Part shown: positions 32,526 to 42,764 of the stretch, in pieces
Numbering within the stretch: the stretch's first letter is position 1
Layout: each line of letters starts with the position of its first letter
NCBI GenBank assembly: GCA_030220185.1
Contig: JASPKZ010007247.1
Span: forward strand, 1,135,501 to 1,199,500
Source: Diploptera punctata
Taxonomy: Eukaryota; Arthropoda; Insecta; Blattodea; Blaberidae
Reading direction: 5' to 3'
DNA length: 64,000 nt
Notes under the pieces: generated by a model
Told to the model about the DNA's origin: nothing
Databases searched by the model: none
Seen by the model: only the letters and a program-made list of their open reading frames with translations
Position numbers and translations under genes: made by a program

Positions 32526-33384
32526 TGGGGCAGTATTTTTTGGAGGAGGCTGTTAAATATCACTGGGGTTTCACTTTGATTTAATTGTGAATTTACTTGC
32601 CCTTCCTCGGTAGCTAGTCGGTTCCTGTTTCAGGGTGAGCGCTGAGACTCCTATCTATATAGGGTTCGGAAGGAGAATTGCGTGGGAACAGACAATCACT
32701 AATTATTTGAATTATTTTATTTAATTAATCTCTGCCAATTTAAATGAACGTTACACAGTAAAAATAAAACTTTTGTGTCCCTGGCCTTCGATATTTCGCT
32801 AATGAGGACTAGCAAATGACTTATGAGTTCGGGAGATTTTCCCTAAGTCCATAATCGTTGTTACAAGATTTTTTTTTACTATACATTCAAGATCTTCTTC
32901 CTTCTAAGTGTCGAGTATAAGTGTCAGTGTATTAAATTTTGTCCTCATGAGTTCCGTATCGAAGTCAGGACCAATTATTCCCATATATGGTCTATACCCT
33001 AACTCTCATTTTGATTGGTTAGAATATTTAATCACATGTCCACCAAGGGCGTAACTATTTTATTTAAACCACCACCTACCTTTTGATTTTATTCTCACGG
33101 CTAGGGACCGTGTTTGCCAGCTTGGGCTTAACGCGATTGTAAATTTGGAGTTTGACATTTCTCCCAAACGTGAGTTTTGAAGCTAGACCCAGCTTAAACA
33201 TTTCAGGTCTAATTTGAGGAGTTACATATTTATGACCTCTTTTACTTAGGGTTTCAACCGCTTCTTGTGAGAACTATTTACCAACATGAGACTTAATTTA
33301 TTTTTAACTATATTCTATTCCTTCATTATTTATTCATTTCTTATATTCATTAATCACTATTAGGGCCGTATCATATTCGTCTCA
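32526..33384 (-). repeat. 5' LTR
   Basis: Partner of 28011-28871; expected to hold the element promoter and polyadenylation signals. Ends at the TAAG duplication 33385-33388. Confidence 0.93.
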
Positions 33385-33464
33385 TAAGCCAGACGAAAAA
33401 AGTACCTTGGGCGAAAGAGTGACGATCTTTCACCGTAAAAATACAACCGTCAAGAAATGCGGAC

Positions 33465-34013
33465 ATGGGTTCATCTGGGGTAAAATTTTCCCGAGGTCAA
33501 ATAGTCCCCCATTCGGTTCTCCGGGCGGGGACTACTTCAGGGAACCCATGCCAAAGGCTCAAACACAGGGACATGTTCCTAGGAACATGGAATGTTAGGA
33601 CTTTATACAATAGTGGGGCACTAGAGATATTAACGCGGGAACTAGATAAATCGCCCTTGGATATAGTCGCTTTACAGGAAATTAGGTGGCCAGGAGAAGG
33701 TAGTCAGGAATCAGGAACCTTTGCATTATTCTATGGGGGTGCAGAAAGACCTGCATTTGGAACGGGTTTTTTAGTCAGAAGGAGGATCCTATCCGCTATC
33801 CGAGATATTAAGTTTGTTAATGATAGGATATCATACATAATTCTAAAGGGTAAACGGCATGATTTTATAATTGTAAATGTACATGCCCCCACAGAAGATA
33901 AAGATGACAAGATCAAGGATGAGTTCTATGAAGAATTAGAATGCTTATTTGATAGCCTTTCACGATATCATATGAAAATTGTCTTAGGAGATTTTAACAC
34001 GTATGGGGAATGA
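33465..34013 (+). pseudogene. RTE apurinic-type endonuclease domain
   Basis: 182 residues. The EEP/APE-like nuclease nicks target DNA for RT priming. From about residue 38: FLGTWNVRTL (Asn motif), DIVALQEIRW (catalytic Glu), FGTGFLV, FIIVNVHAPTED, KIVLGDFNTYGE (Asp/Asn motif). The final SDH region is absent because the sequence jumps, just after GDFN, to the 3' part of the LINE in another frame. There is no stop before the junction. The plausible start is the Met at 33465; a 33407 start gives only a short frame. Confidence 0.85.
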
Positions 34014-34212
34014 AAGACGTGCATGGAAGCTTCTTGTAGGAAAGCCAGAGGGAAAACGCCCAGTTGGTAGACCAAGAATGAGGTGGGAGAACAACATTAA
34101 CTATGATTTGAAGGAAGTAGATTATACAGGGAATGATTGGAAAGCATTAGCTCAGGATAGGGATGTATGGAGAGCTTATGTCCGCGCGGCCATGAACCTA
34201 CGGGTTCGATAG
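34003..34212 (+). pseudogene. RTE polyprotein C-terminus
   Basis: 69 open codons: MGNERRAWKLLVGKPEGKRP, VGRPRMRWENNINYDLKEVD, then GNDWKALAQDRDVWRAYVRA and a stop. This is the cleanest C-terminus of the family in the window. It is fused out of frame to the endonuclease part. CACGTATGGGGAATG at the joint occurs in normal copies too, so the jump used a few bases of homology around ACACG. Confidence 0.85.
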
Positions 34213-34239
34213 TGCCAGTGAGTAAGTAAGTAAGTAAGT

Positions 34240-34252
34240 ATTGTTTATCTAC
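34240..34252 (+). repeat. Target-site duplication of the composite RTE (right)
   Basis: ATTGTTTATCTAC directly after the (GTAA)n tail. Confidence 0.95.
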
Positions 34253-34271
34253 TCCTAACGCATATAATTAC

Positions 34272-35324
34272 AGTAAAACTTGTTCAAAGCGGAATCACAC
34301 GGGACCAATTTTTTTCAACATTAGACAATATTCCGCATTATAAAAAACGAGAATTATTAACCAATCTTAGATTATAGAGCATATGTGTATTTTTATGTAC
34401 CTTGAATTAATTGTAGTTCCGCTGCCGGTGGAAAGTGAAGTATAATATGTACGAGCGACTTCGAAGGTAACGCGCGAAAATCCCTTTTCGTCAGCGTAAA
34501 AAATGTCTCTTAGGCGCGTATCCTGAATTTAAAGTATGTAGTTTCGGTTTCCACTCACTAACTACACTTTCGTTCACATCCTTTGATTTTCCGCAAATTT
34601 TATTCCACATTGTGTCGTCTTTTAAAACTGTCCAGCCAATCCGGAAATTTGGAGTTTTTTGATCGTGGACTTATAAAATACTTCCACACATCGTTGATTT
34701 CTCCATTTTAATTTTTTTTTTTTTTGCTCTCTTCATTTGACCATTTCCCTGCGTCCATTCATTCATTATTTTTTCTTTGTCTTTTAAAATCTCATAAACT
34801 TGAATTTTTTCACATTTAAATTTAGTCATTATTTCGCGTACTGAGAGTTTGTTTTTCTTTACCTTCAGCCACTTTAACTTTTTCGTTTAATTGCAATGAT
34901 ACATACGATTTAGCCATCTTTTTATTCCGTAAATTCAGAACGCTACCTGTGAAAGTACGTACACAATCGGTCTCAGATCTTAAACCAATTTAAGATTTTA
35001 CAGTACACTGGTTATTTGTAAGACATGTCACACGCCAAATACGTATTTGTTAAACTAACCTGTATTTCGCAAAACGAGTGTGCACTGTGGCCGAAAAAAA
35101 ATTTGAGATACTGGAAGAAACTTCACCCGATTGCAGGAATCATCACTTATTGTTAATTCGCTTAACGGGAATTCAATGAAATGGAAACTAATTTATCTTT
35201 CACTCTAAATATCTTTCCGCCTTATAAACACTTTTTTTATGAAATGCCAAAAAATATCCTTCCGTTTCCGTGTTGGACAGATTCCGCATTCTTCACGTTC
35301 CGAATTAAACAAGTTTTACTTTAT
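34272..35324 (-). mobile_element. pogo/Tigger-like DNA transposon relic
   Basis: The left end CAGTAAAACTTGTTCAAAGC follows TA; the right end is an inverted relative (AACAAGTTTTACTTTA at 35309-35324). Minus-strand coding remnants near 34920-34600 read MAKSYVSLQLNEKVKVAE and, in another frame, IMTKFKCEKIQVYEILKDKE with KIMNEW, like the CENP-B/pogo N-terminal helix-turn-helix. Many frameshifts; no DDE core found. Confidence 0.6.
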
Positions 35325-35629
35325 ATACGTTTGCCACTTAATAAAATTACGGTTCAAGAATATAATTAAGCACTTTTTTTGCGAAAAATCATTTAACCCC
35401 TTTTTAACCGCCTCAATTGTGTGAACTGTGTTAAATAGCTTCACTCGATTACATAGATTTTAAAGATGGCAGCAAATTAAAATTTCTAAATAAATAATTT
35501 TAGTAACAATAAATATTATTTCACATAACCATCATTTTATAATACGTTAAAATATAGGCCTTTATTAAATAGCATTGTTCATATAAGATAATTTAATCCC
35601 ACTACAGGCTTTAGGAGACCTATGGGCCA
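35325..35629. other. Unassigned stretch
   Basis: No recognised content. Confidence 0.3.
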
Positions 35630-35639
35630 GTAGGGGTTT

Positions 35640-35872
35640 AAGGTTCCCATCTTTATAGACAATCGGCACATGTCAGCCGCGTTGTCAACTCTGAATGACG
35701 GCTGGATTTACTCCCTGAACGTAAATCTGGTACTCATTTATGTTAGAGGATGTATTGACCCAAGGATCATGCTGCCACCAGAAGATTTAGGACAGTTTAA
35801 GAATGCTGACCCGGACTCCTTCAGGCTTGTAGAGTACTACTTTAACCAACTACGCTATGGCGTGCCCCCGTA
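35640..35872 (-). mobile_element. Third tRNA-headed SINE, degraded
   Basis: The minus strand begins GGGGGCACGCCATAGCGTAG, TTGGTTAAAGTAGTACTCTA, CAAGCCTGAAGG and a decayed B box (GGGTCAGCATTC). This is a tRNA-like head unlike the other two SINE families. The plus-strand open frame here (35670-35921) is an accident of this repeat. Confidence 0.5.
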
Positions 35873-35911
35873 TATGTATATATGTTATATTGTAGATTTT
35901 CGCGGATGTAA

Positions 35912-36047
35912 GTATGATTAAGAAATGTTTCTTGGGATTTCCGCGTTATGGATTCAAGATAATGGCATGTGGGAACATGGAATCAGTGGCCAAAGGCCAA
36001 CCTTGAATCCATGACGCGAAAAACCCAAGAAACATTCTTAATCATAC
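35912..36047. mobile_element. Hairpin MITE
   Basis: Arms 35912-35959 and 36002-36047 (GTATGATTAAGAAATGTTTC, TTGGG, CGCGT, ATGGATTCAAG) pair with few mismatches around a 42-nt loop. A SINE abuts the right end. Confidence 0.75.
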
Positions 36048-36049
36048 AT

Positions 36050-36364
36050 ATCCATCCATCCATAGCAATTCTGTCCGAGGGCAGGTCCTTCACTGTAATC
36101 ATAGCATTTTCATGCTATGCTTGCAGCTTTACTAGGGAATTGTAGGTATGGTAGCTTCCCGTTGCTTTCCACACCGGTGAAGGATGATGATGATGGCCAT
36201 ATGATTTCGGGGGCCGTTTGGGCCTTAAATGTTTCCTGACATTTGTCTTACAGGTGGGGAAAAACTCCGATAAAAACCTCACCCAGAAAAACTGCCCGAC
36301 CGGGATCGAACTCGGGCCCGCTGCGTGACAAGGTAGCACGCTAACTCGAGACCACAGCGGTGGA
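36050..36364 (-). mobile_element. SINE, tail type A, antisense
   Basis: Complete antisense copy with the GGATGGAT end and the CATAGCAT-GAAA-ATGCTATG hairpin (36101-36120). Confidence 0.9.
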
Positions 36365-36383
36365 CATATATATATGACGCGAA

Positions 36384-36457
36384 AAGAAAAATAAATGCCT
36401 GAGTCGGGATTTGAACCAGAGTTTCTAAATTTTGTACGTTTAGCACTCTAACCATCT
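36384..36457 (-). pseudogene. tRNA-like sequence
   Basis: Minus strand: acceptor CCTGAGT/ACTCAGG pairs perfectly, AGATGGTTAGAG D region, anticodon arm CTAAA-CGTACAAAA-TTTAG with a 9-nt loop, T region GGTTCAAATCCC with a T-stem mismatch. The short D stem argues for a pseudogene or SINE head. Confidence 0.5.
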
Positions 36458-36699
36458 GAACACTCAGGAACCCTAAGACAAACATTATTTTTTTTCTTAT
36501 ATATACACGCACATTATATTGAATACGCTGAATTAAGTATGCATGTTCTATATCATATTTACATGAATATCAAATATTTAAAACGTGACATGTCCACTTT
36601 TGAAAAAAAAAAGTTAACATTGATTCTTATTATTCTTGTAAAGTTGATCAATCTGCTTATAGTCTACTCCAGTTTTCAAACTGATTGTGATATTTTCCT

Positions 36700-37255
36700 A
36701 ACACAAAGCAGAATCGATTAAGATTTTCAAAACTCTTTTCATGAGAAGGACTTCAACAGCTACATTACATCGGAATATGTTAATAAACAAAACTAAGAAA
36801 AAATACTGGATAAAATCCGTTGTCAAATTCCCTTTCTGTTTAATGACCTCTCTTAGATGGTCCGGCATAATGTTATCAGTAATTCTGAGTCTTTCGTCCA
36901 TTCTTCTTAAAGTCTCGCAGTGAAATGACGTTTAGATGTCACAGCTATCTCACGTATCCTACGATAAGTTCTTCCCACAGATATTCGATCGGATTTAATT
37001 CCGGTGACTGCGATAGAAGATTGAGTTCTTTTGGGAAGTTAAAAATAAGAACATCTTGAATCATAGGTAGAATATGTTTCGGGTCAATGTCTATGTAAAA
37101 ATAAAAATGATACCTGTTTTTTCAATAGTTTTTTGTAATTGACCCTTAAGAAGATTCCGAGAGAGGTCATTTTTATTTCCTCATCGATAAGAACTAGTTT
37201 ACTTACACAGCAGCGGACATACAAGCCAATAACATATTATTGTATCCACCTCTTT
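36700..37255 (-). pseudogene. Tc1-like transposase relic, 3' part
   Basis: Minus strand codes YIDIDPKHI (the second catalytic Asp region, normally QDNDPKHT) and, about 35 codons on, LLSQSPELNPIEYLWEEL (the third catalytic region, DD34E type). Frameshifts and stops elsewhere. Continuous with 37770-38165 across an inserted LINE. Confidence 0.75.
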
Positions 37256-37257
37256 AA

Positions 37258-37757
37258 TTAGCTTATCGCGCGGACATAAACTCTCCATCCATCCCTATCC
37301 TGAACTCATGTTTCCCTGCATAATCTACTTCCCTCAAATCATCGTTAATGTTACGCTCCCACTCCATTCTTGGTATACGAACTGGGCGTTTTCCCTCGGG
37401 TTTTGCTACAAGAAGCTCCCATGCCCCTCTTCCATTCCCCATTCGTGCCACATGTCCTGCCTATAGCAGTATACGAGACTTAACTATTCTTATTATATCT
37501 GGTTTCCTATAAAGATCATGTAGCTCACTGTTAAGTAATCTTCTCATTCGCCTGTCTGTTCATGTAGCCTATGTTTAGTCCAACATTTGTCCAAAGAACT
37601 TTATGCTCAAATACTCGCAATCTTTTCTCCTCCCTTAAAGTAAGAGGCCATGTTCAGCATCCATATAATATAACTGGGGGAATAATGGTTTTATATATTT
37701 TCAGTTTAACGTTTTTTTGTGAAGAATTGGGACAACAAGAGTCCCTGTAATGTTTAA
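37258..37757 (-). mobile_element. RTE-type LINE fragment inside the Tc1 relic
   Basis: Antisense C-terminal region of the GTAA-tailed family without its tail (starts at CGCGCGGACATAAACTCTCC). Diverged, with several indels. Confidence 0.75.
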
Positions 37758-37769
37758 CAGTGTGCATGT

Positions 37770-38165
37770 ATTTCCAGAATTGAGTCAATGTGTAATTTCT
37801 TTGTGCATCTCATTCCTATTTGTAATTAACTATCCATTTCCATTATATAATGTAATTATATGTGTGAACATATATTTAGTTTTATTTCACCTCCATATTT
37901 AATATATTGATCTTAAGCTGTCCAGTTTTAATTTGTACTAGGATTTCTTCTAACTCTCTACCTTCCATCTGAATTGAAAACGTTGAATTTGCTCTCACCA
38001 GTAAAAAGAATAGTCCTCCAGCAATCTTTAATTTACGTATTCTTTTGTAAAGGTCATTCCCTTTCTTCTTTTTTTATCATAGACTTTTTCATGATACTTG
38101 TCCATTTTATGATACTTGTCCATTTATAAGTATTCTTTAGGTAATCAATTAAGTTGGTGTTTACT
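37770..38165 (-). pseudogene. Tc1-like transposase relic, 5' part
   Basis: Minus strand includes KYHEKVYDKKRRKGMTFTKE and ILFTGESKFNVFNSDGR, corresponding to the first catalytic region (usually F.DESKF.....DGR) of Tc1 transposases. The catalytic Asp reads Gly (GES), so even apart from stops it is inactive. The LINE at 37258-37757 separates it from the rest. Confidence 0.7.
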
Positions 38166-38244
38166 TGATGAAAATCCATTGCCTATTTAATTAAATAAAA
38201 ATAAAACTTACAGTTTTGTTTGATTTTCATATTTATTAAGATAT

Positions 38245-38290
38245 AATTTAGTTACAGCTCTTTCGGTACACTGTACCTTCTTCAGACATG
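38245..38290 (-). ncRNA. Second hammerhead-like/Penelope-type hairpin
   Basis: Minus strand: CTGAAGA (38285-38279), one extra A, stem GGTAC/GTACC around AGT, GAAA (38264-38261), then GAGCTGTAAC. Same order as at 2624-2664, again with one extra base before the hairpin, but no matching NUH site or stem I is evident. Upstream (minus strand) two overlapping frames are open for 30-50 codons without a recognised match. Confidence 0.35.
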
Positions 38291-38612
38291 TTAACAAATT
38301 AATTAATTGTGTTATTAGGTGTTCTAATTAGGCGAGAAATCACTGTATTCTGCGATAGACTCTATTTCAGCAGCTAATACTGGAACGCTTTTTAGATAAT
38401 TCCTTTTTAGTCTTCTTATGACCATAGACTCTTCTCGTGTTAATAGGATTATTGGGTGGCCGTCTTTTTAGCCTAATAAACTCTATTCGATTCTAGTCAT
38501 TGTGTTTTTCAATAATACCTGATACTGTCCAACATGATCGGTGACTTAGAGGGGTGAATAAAACGTAATGCCCGAATGGTTTTGTAACTTGTTTTTATTC
38601 AATGCCCTAGAT

Positions 38613-38960
38613 TGTCATTTATATTTCTGGTGTTCTCTCCTGGCATTGGCGTAATTGTAAGTTTGGGGCGCCTGGAAAGCGGGGTTACGCTGCTCCGATG
38701 ATACGAAGAGTGATGATGGTAGAAGTGCGTCAGGAGGGTCTTATTCCTAAACTTAATCTAAGGCGAATATGAATAATAACGTTTATGATGGCCGTACGCT
38801 GTTTGGGGACAGTTTGGCCCTTAAAGTTTCCTGGCATTTGTCTTACAGGTGAGGAAAAACCCCAAGAAAAAACCTCACCCAGCAAATTTGTCCCGACCGG
38901 GATCGAACCCGGCCCCGTTGCGTGACAAGGCAGCCTGCTACCTCGAGACCACAACAGTGA
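38613..38960 (-). mobile_element. SINE, tail type B, antisense
   Basis: Full antisense copy, aged (B-box region GGTTCGATCCC kept; ACCACAACAGTGAAC at the head). Confidence 0.85.
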
Positions 38961-39745
38961 ACTGTTTTTTTAGCATAAGGCACTTCATTTAGTACTGGAA
39001 TTATATTCATATTTACTGTATTAGCAGAACATTTAGAGGGATAGTTAATCCAAAAGTCAAATAAATATCTGATATCTTAATCTATTAGGATAATATCAGT
39101 GAACTTCCACACAAAGCGTATGACAAGTACAATAGATGTACGCAGTCTATGAATTCAAAGATTCTAGACGCGATATAAACTTAGGTGTTAAAGCATCTAA
39201 AATATAACTTAAAAATAGCATCCGTCAATTTGCTCAGACAGATGAATCCAGACAAACTATTATTATCCTTGTCATACGACTTAGTTCACGGGGGACGGGC
39301 CTCTCCTGCTCTTCAGCCAACCATACTTAAGCAATGTTTCCAAGTTAAAACTTCGCGGTTCTCCATTGAGAGTTTATAAATACAAATATTACTTGCACCT
39401 CGATAGAATTTCACAACTTAAAACAATGGAGATTTCCATTACTATCTACACATATTGGTGAAAGTCCCATTTTTTAGCATAAATAATACACATTCTGTGT
39501 CTGTGTTGTTTTTGCATGGAGGTATCTTTTGAGCTCTTGAACTCATAAATAAACTGGATGAGTCAACACTTTTGTTGATTTTTTTAAAGCATAAACTTTT
39601 TTGTACATCTCATAAGTGTAAACACGTTCAATCGAACACTTTTTCACTCTTCAGCTGTGTAACGACAGATACTGATTTCTGTTAGATATAAAATTGTATG
39701 TAAGTTAAAATCATATGTTAGTTAACAGTGCGCATTCATTGAATT
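38961..39745. other. Unassigned stretch
   Basis: No gene or repeat end recognised. Confidence 0.3.
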
Positions 39746-39749
39746 TATA

Positions 39750-39835
39750 TACTATACCCTGTTCGCTCTTAAACAAAACCATGTGACCTGCTCGCTTTTC
39801 ATTGGTTATGGACACCGACATACGTTGTAGAAACA
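39750..39835. repeat. Inverted-repeat arm, left
   Basis: TGTGACCTGCTCGCTTTTCA and flanks match 40925-41010 in reverse complement over about 85 bp. A Jockey-type LINE lies between. Confidence 0.8.
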
Positions 39836-40020
39836 ATATCCTTCCGACATTTGCGCCACATTTACTGTCACTTTCGACTGAGAGATGACGACACAGCAAC
39901 AGAAGACTGGATACTTTCCGCCATTTTGTTTCATGAGAATCAACTGAAGCATGACTCAAATGTATCACCCATATGTAATAAACTATTTTAAGTTGTAATT
40001 ATTGATTACGTATATTTCAG

Positions 40021-40714
40021 AATATTTTGTATGTTTTGAATATTATTATTTTCATTCACGAAGAATAACACGTATATTCAGAGGACATATTGTGCAGAAT
40101 CTTGTGTTACCACACTTCGATTATTGTGACATTATATATAATGATCTAAACTATGACTTGTCGCAGAGACTGCAGCGTGTTCATAATGCTTGCGTTCGAT
40201 TCATTTTCAATATCCGCCGTTATGACCATATTTCCGAACACTTTAATAACCTCTCTTGGCTCCGTCTTACTGACAGACGTAAATTGCACTCTCTTTCACT
40301 ACTTTTCAAGCTTCTGAATTCCTACGTCCCTACTTACCTGGCGTCTAGATTTGAGAAGTTATCCTCTTACCACATTATTGACACTAGATCACAAGATAGC
40401 AGTCTGCTAACAATTCCTCTTCATAGCACTTCCTCCTATTCTACTTCCTTCACAGTAGCGTCTGCCCGCTCCTGGAATCTCCTTCCTCAAGATATCAGGG
40501 GTTGCCGCACACTTGGTACCTTTAAGTCACGCTTATACAGTTACCTGTTGTCTAATAATTAATTTTTCTCTATTTATTTAATTTTATACTATGTCATTAA
40601 TCTTTTCCTGTTTTTTTATATATATTGTACATATTATATATTTAATTCGTTAAATTAAGAGTAAATCAAAATACATTATAAATATTAATTGTATTGTATT
40701 CATAACTTGTAATC

Positions 40715-40755
<41 letters not shown>

Positions 40756-40877
40756 AATTTAGATTTAAGACTATTTTTTTTTTGTATTTTTTTAAACCTG
40801 GTTGAGTGGTAGACAAGGCCTTAAGGCCTTAACTCTGCCAGGTAAAATAAAGCTATTATTATTATTATTATTATTAT
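40021..40877 (+). mobile_element. Jockey-type LINE 3' end
   Basis: An open frame to 40562 carries about 165 residues of the Jockey-clade C-terminus: HIVQNLVLPHFDYCDIIYND, LQRVHNACVRFIFNIRRYDH, LTDRRKLHSLSLLFKLLNS, SARSWNLLPQDIRGCRTLGT and FKSRLYSYLLSNN, stop. This follows the RT fingers/palm in such proteins; the catalytic YADD region is missing. The UTR ends AAGGCCTTAAGGCCTT, AACTCTGCCAGGTAAAATAA and (ATT)n at 40855-40877, with (TA)n at 40718-40752. No frame break seen: a recent 5'-truncated copy. Confidence 0.88.
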
Positions 40878-40924
40878 ATTTTTAATTTAATGAAGGAAAC
40901 TACTTTTTCGCGTACTTATTGCTT

Positions 40925-41010
40925 CCACAACGTACGTCGGTGTCCATAACCAATGAAAAGCGAGCAGGTCACATGACTTTGTTTTGACGATGAGAGCAAA
41001 AAGGGTATAG
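40925..41010. repeat. Inverted-repeat arm, right
   Basis: Partner of 39750-39835; the two may be ends of an older element into which the LINE jumped. Confidence 0.8.
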
Positions 41011-41438
41011 TTACTGTATTAAATTTCAAAAGATCTTTTAGTAAAAACATTTCCTTGTCATAAGATGAATCGCTGTCTGTTCCCTTGACATAAACTATCT
41101 ACAAACATGTTCTAGTTATTACTATTGTCACACCTTGTTGGATTAGCTCTTGAATTTTGCGGGCGGCACATCGGCGAGAGTATGTTATAGAAAGATCCGT
41201 GAGTTGTCGACTTATAAATCGGATCCACAGGTGTCTATCCATACATGTCCAGAAGGTTCGATTCTCAAGATTTCTAATCTGGTGAAGTCTCGAATGGGGG
41301 CCGAGAATATTCCTACCAGTTGCGTCCAGCGGACCAGTGAAGGTATACAAGAAACTATGCTAAGTGGAATCATCATCGAGTATAAAGGACTTAGTGATTA
41401 ATAATTGTGGAGAGATAGGCATTGTTAGCAGAAAATTA
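41011..41438. other. Unassigned stretch with overlapping open frames
   Basis: Both strands are open for 83 codons (41150-41401 plus; 41099-41350 minus), GC higher than around. I recognise neither product; possibly an exon or old repeat. Confidence 0.25.
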
Positions 41439-41960
41439 CACTAAGCAACAAAAAATGAACTTTTTTTTGTCTCAGAAAGAAAAATATGTGATTCTGATAG
41501 TATTTTTTCTCCTTAATTCAAATATGATATCAGTTTTTCTCCATCACGCAAGGTTTCTGAGAGACATAAACACTTTAATATTATCTACATTCGTAACTAC
41601 ATAATATTCGAACATTCGGACTCACCTAGAAAGTAAGAAATGACGATTTTCTGCTATATTTCGCCTGTGGAGCATCCCTCTTGATGGTCCAACAATAATC
41701 GGCCAGCATATTAGGATTCCATTTGCCTTGATATCTCTTTTCCTGATGAAAATGTTTCCCGTGCTCATCGCTCACTGCGCCAAGATTTTCCGGGAAGAAA
41801 TCTAGGTTTATTAAGAAAATAATTATCTAAATCAATTAATTGAAATTGAAATAAAAACTGGGTAATGGAGAATTTCCGAATACATATTTGAAAACACGAT
41901 AGAAAACTGCATTAAGTACAACTATTAGCACTCATGAGACAAAAATCATGTTGACCAGTG
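41439..41960 (-). mobile_element. CACTG-ended repeat, copy 1
   Basis: Ends CACTAAGCAACAAAAAATG and ..CATGTTGACCAGTG, flanked by TA. On the minus strand it keeps a fragment FFPENLGAVSDEHGKHFHQ, then RYQGKWNPNMLADYCW-like, i.e. part of a protein repeatedly seen in arthropod genomes whose role I cannot name. A deletion removed the short stretch between FHQ and RYQ relative to 53.25 kb. Confidence 0.75.
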
Positions 41961-42340
41961 TAATTTGTGAAGAATTGGCGAAATTTTGTAAAGTAAATTA
42001 AGTGAATTCTGGAATGATGTGTAATTGTACTGTGTTCGAATAAGAGTGTGAGATGGGCGTATGTTTATATGTTTATGCATTGTGTGTTATGTGAGAGATT
42101 ATTATGAAAAGAAAGGAGAAGGTGAAACCAGGTACCGACGCGTAGACTACTCCTGTTGAAAAGCATCAGGGATACTAAGGCTTAATATATCCATCCAACT
42201 GACGAATCACTGCTAACAGTAGGCCTATCATATGCCTTCTCAACATCTGTACTGCGGAATCATTTGAAATAATTAAATAGCCTATAGGTATCTGCTGCAC
42301 AATCTAGCGATCATAAAATGTAAATCACCACTCCCAGCCT
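41961..42340. other. Unassigned stretch
   Basis: No gene or repeat recognised. Confidence 0.3.
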
Positions 42341-42740
42341 GTGAATAACCATCATCATCAACAACAACAAGGATTAAGCCCAATGGTCTGTTCCGATCTC
42401 ATTGTAGGTCGAATTGGTCCTTCCATCTCTTCAGTGGTCTTCCCAACAATCTTCTCCTTTTTCGTTTATAATTATACATTCTTCTTGGTATGCGCTGTTC
42501 ATTCATTCGTATACGTGCTGAAGGTAAGCATTCTGATAGTATTTTATTCTTTCACAGAGATTAAATATATTAAGTTCTGTTCTTATATCTTCGTTTTACT
42601 TTTTATCGGTCCTTTGGTATCCTGCTATTGCTCTCAACATCTTCATTTCTGCAGCCTCTATTTGTTTACTATCTGCCTTTGTTAATGTCCAGGTCTCATA
42701 TCCATAGATAAGAGATGGAACTGCCAATACTTTGTACGCC
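42341..42740 (-). mobile_element. RTE-related LINE 3' fragment, (TTG/ATG)n tail
   Basis: Minus strand encodes LPVPSLIYGYETWTLTKADS, KQIEAAEMKMLRAIAGYQ and downstream blocks to RWKDQFD.. near the end; the tail (GTTGTTGTTGATGATG) is at 42341-42370. Same subfamily as 54.6 and 58.3 kb. Confidence 0.8.
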
Positions 42741-42764
42741 CGTGAATAATAATTTTTTAATTGC

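Larger units (their letters stand above)
28011..33384 (-). mobile_element. Non-autonomous LTR retrotransposon (gypsy-like)
   Basis: Two direct repeats of ~860 bp (28011-28871, 32526-33384), both with TG..CA ends, flank a 3.65-kb interior; TAAG duplications flank the whole. On the minus strand a primer-binding-like site (TCGCCCAACGAAAGGG) lies just inside the 5' LTR and a purine-rich AACAAGAGGCATTG just before the 3' LTR. One long ORF (31024-32088) is present; protease, RT, RNase H and integrase are missing. Only about a dozen differences between LTRs imply a recent insertion. The 4-bp duplication and primer site suggest Ty3/gypsy. Confidence 0.88.
27884..34239 (+). mobile_element. RTE LINE with complete 5' end, lacking RT, split by an LTR element
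   Basis: The only copy here with a 5' leader: CCCTCCATGGTATCTTTACC, then TTGTCGTGGTGGAGTGGC and CATGCCGGACAGGTCGAAGG, a sort of leader familiar from RTE elements. The leader stops at 28010, where an LTR element is inserted, and resumes at 33389 (CCAGACGAAAAAAGTACC). The endonuclease frame (33465-34013) follows, then a junction near 33998-34003 jumps to the protein C-terminus and the GTAA tail ending at 34239. The 13-bp duplications at both outer ends show one LINE insertion event, with the RT part missing. Confidence 0.92.

Noticed and set aside
28011..33384. Plus-strand orientation of the LTR element
   Set aside because: The only long frame, the primer-site-like sequence and the purine tract all fit the minus strand; the plus strand has none.
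35670..35921. 83-residue frame with RGCIDPR..PDSFRLVEYYFNQLR
   Set aside because: Antisense translation of a degraded tRNA-headed SINE, not a host gene.
41099..41401. Overlapping 83-codon frames on both strands
   Set aside because: Unusual, but neither translation is recognisable and there are no splice or start signals I could defend; left as unassigned.
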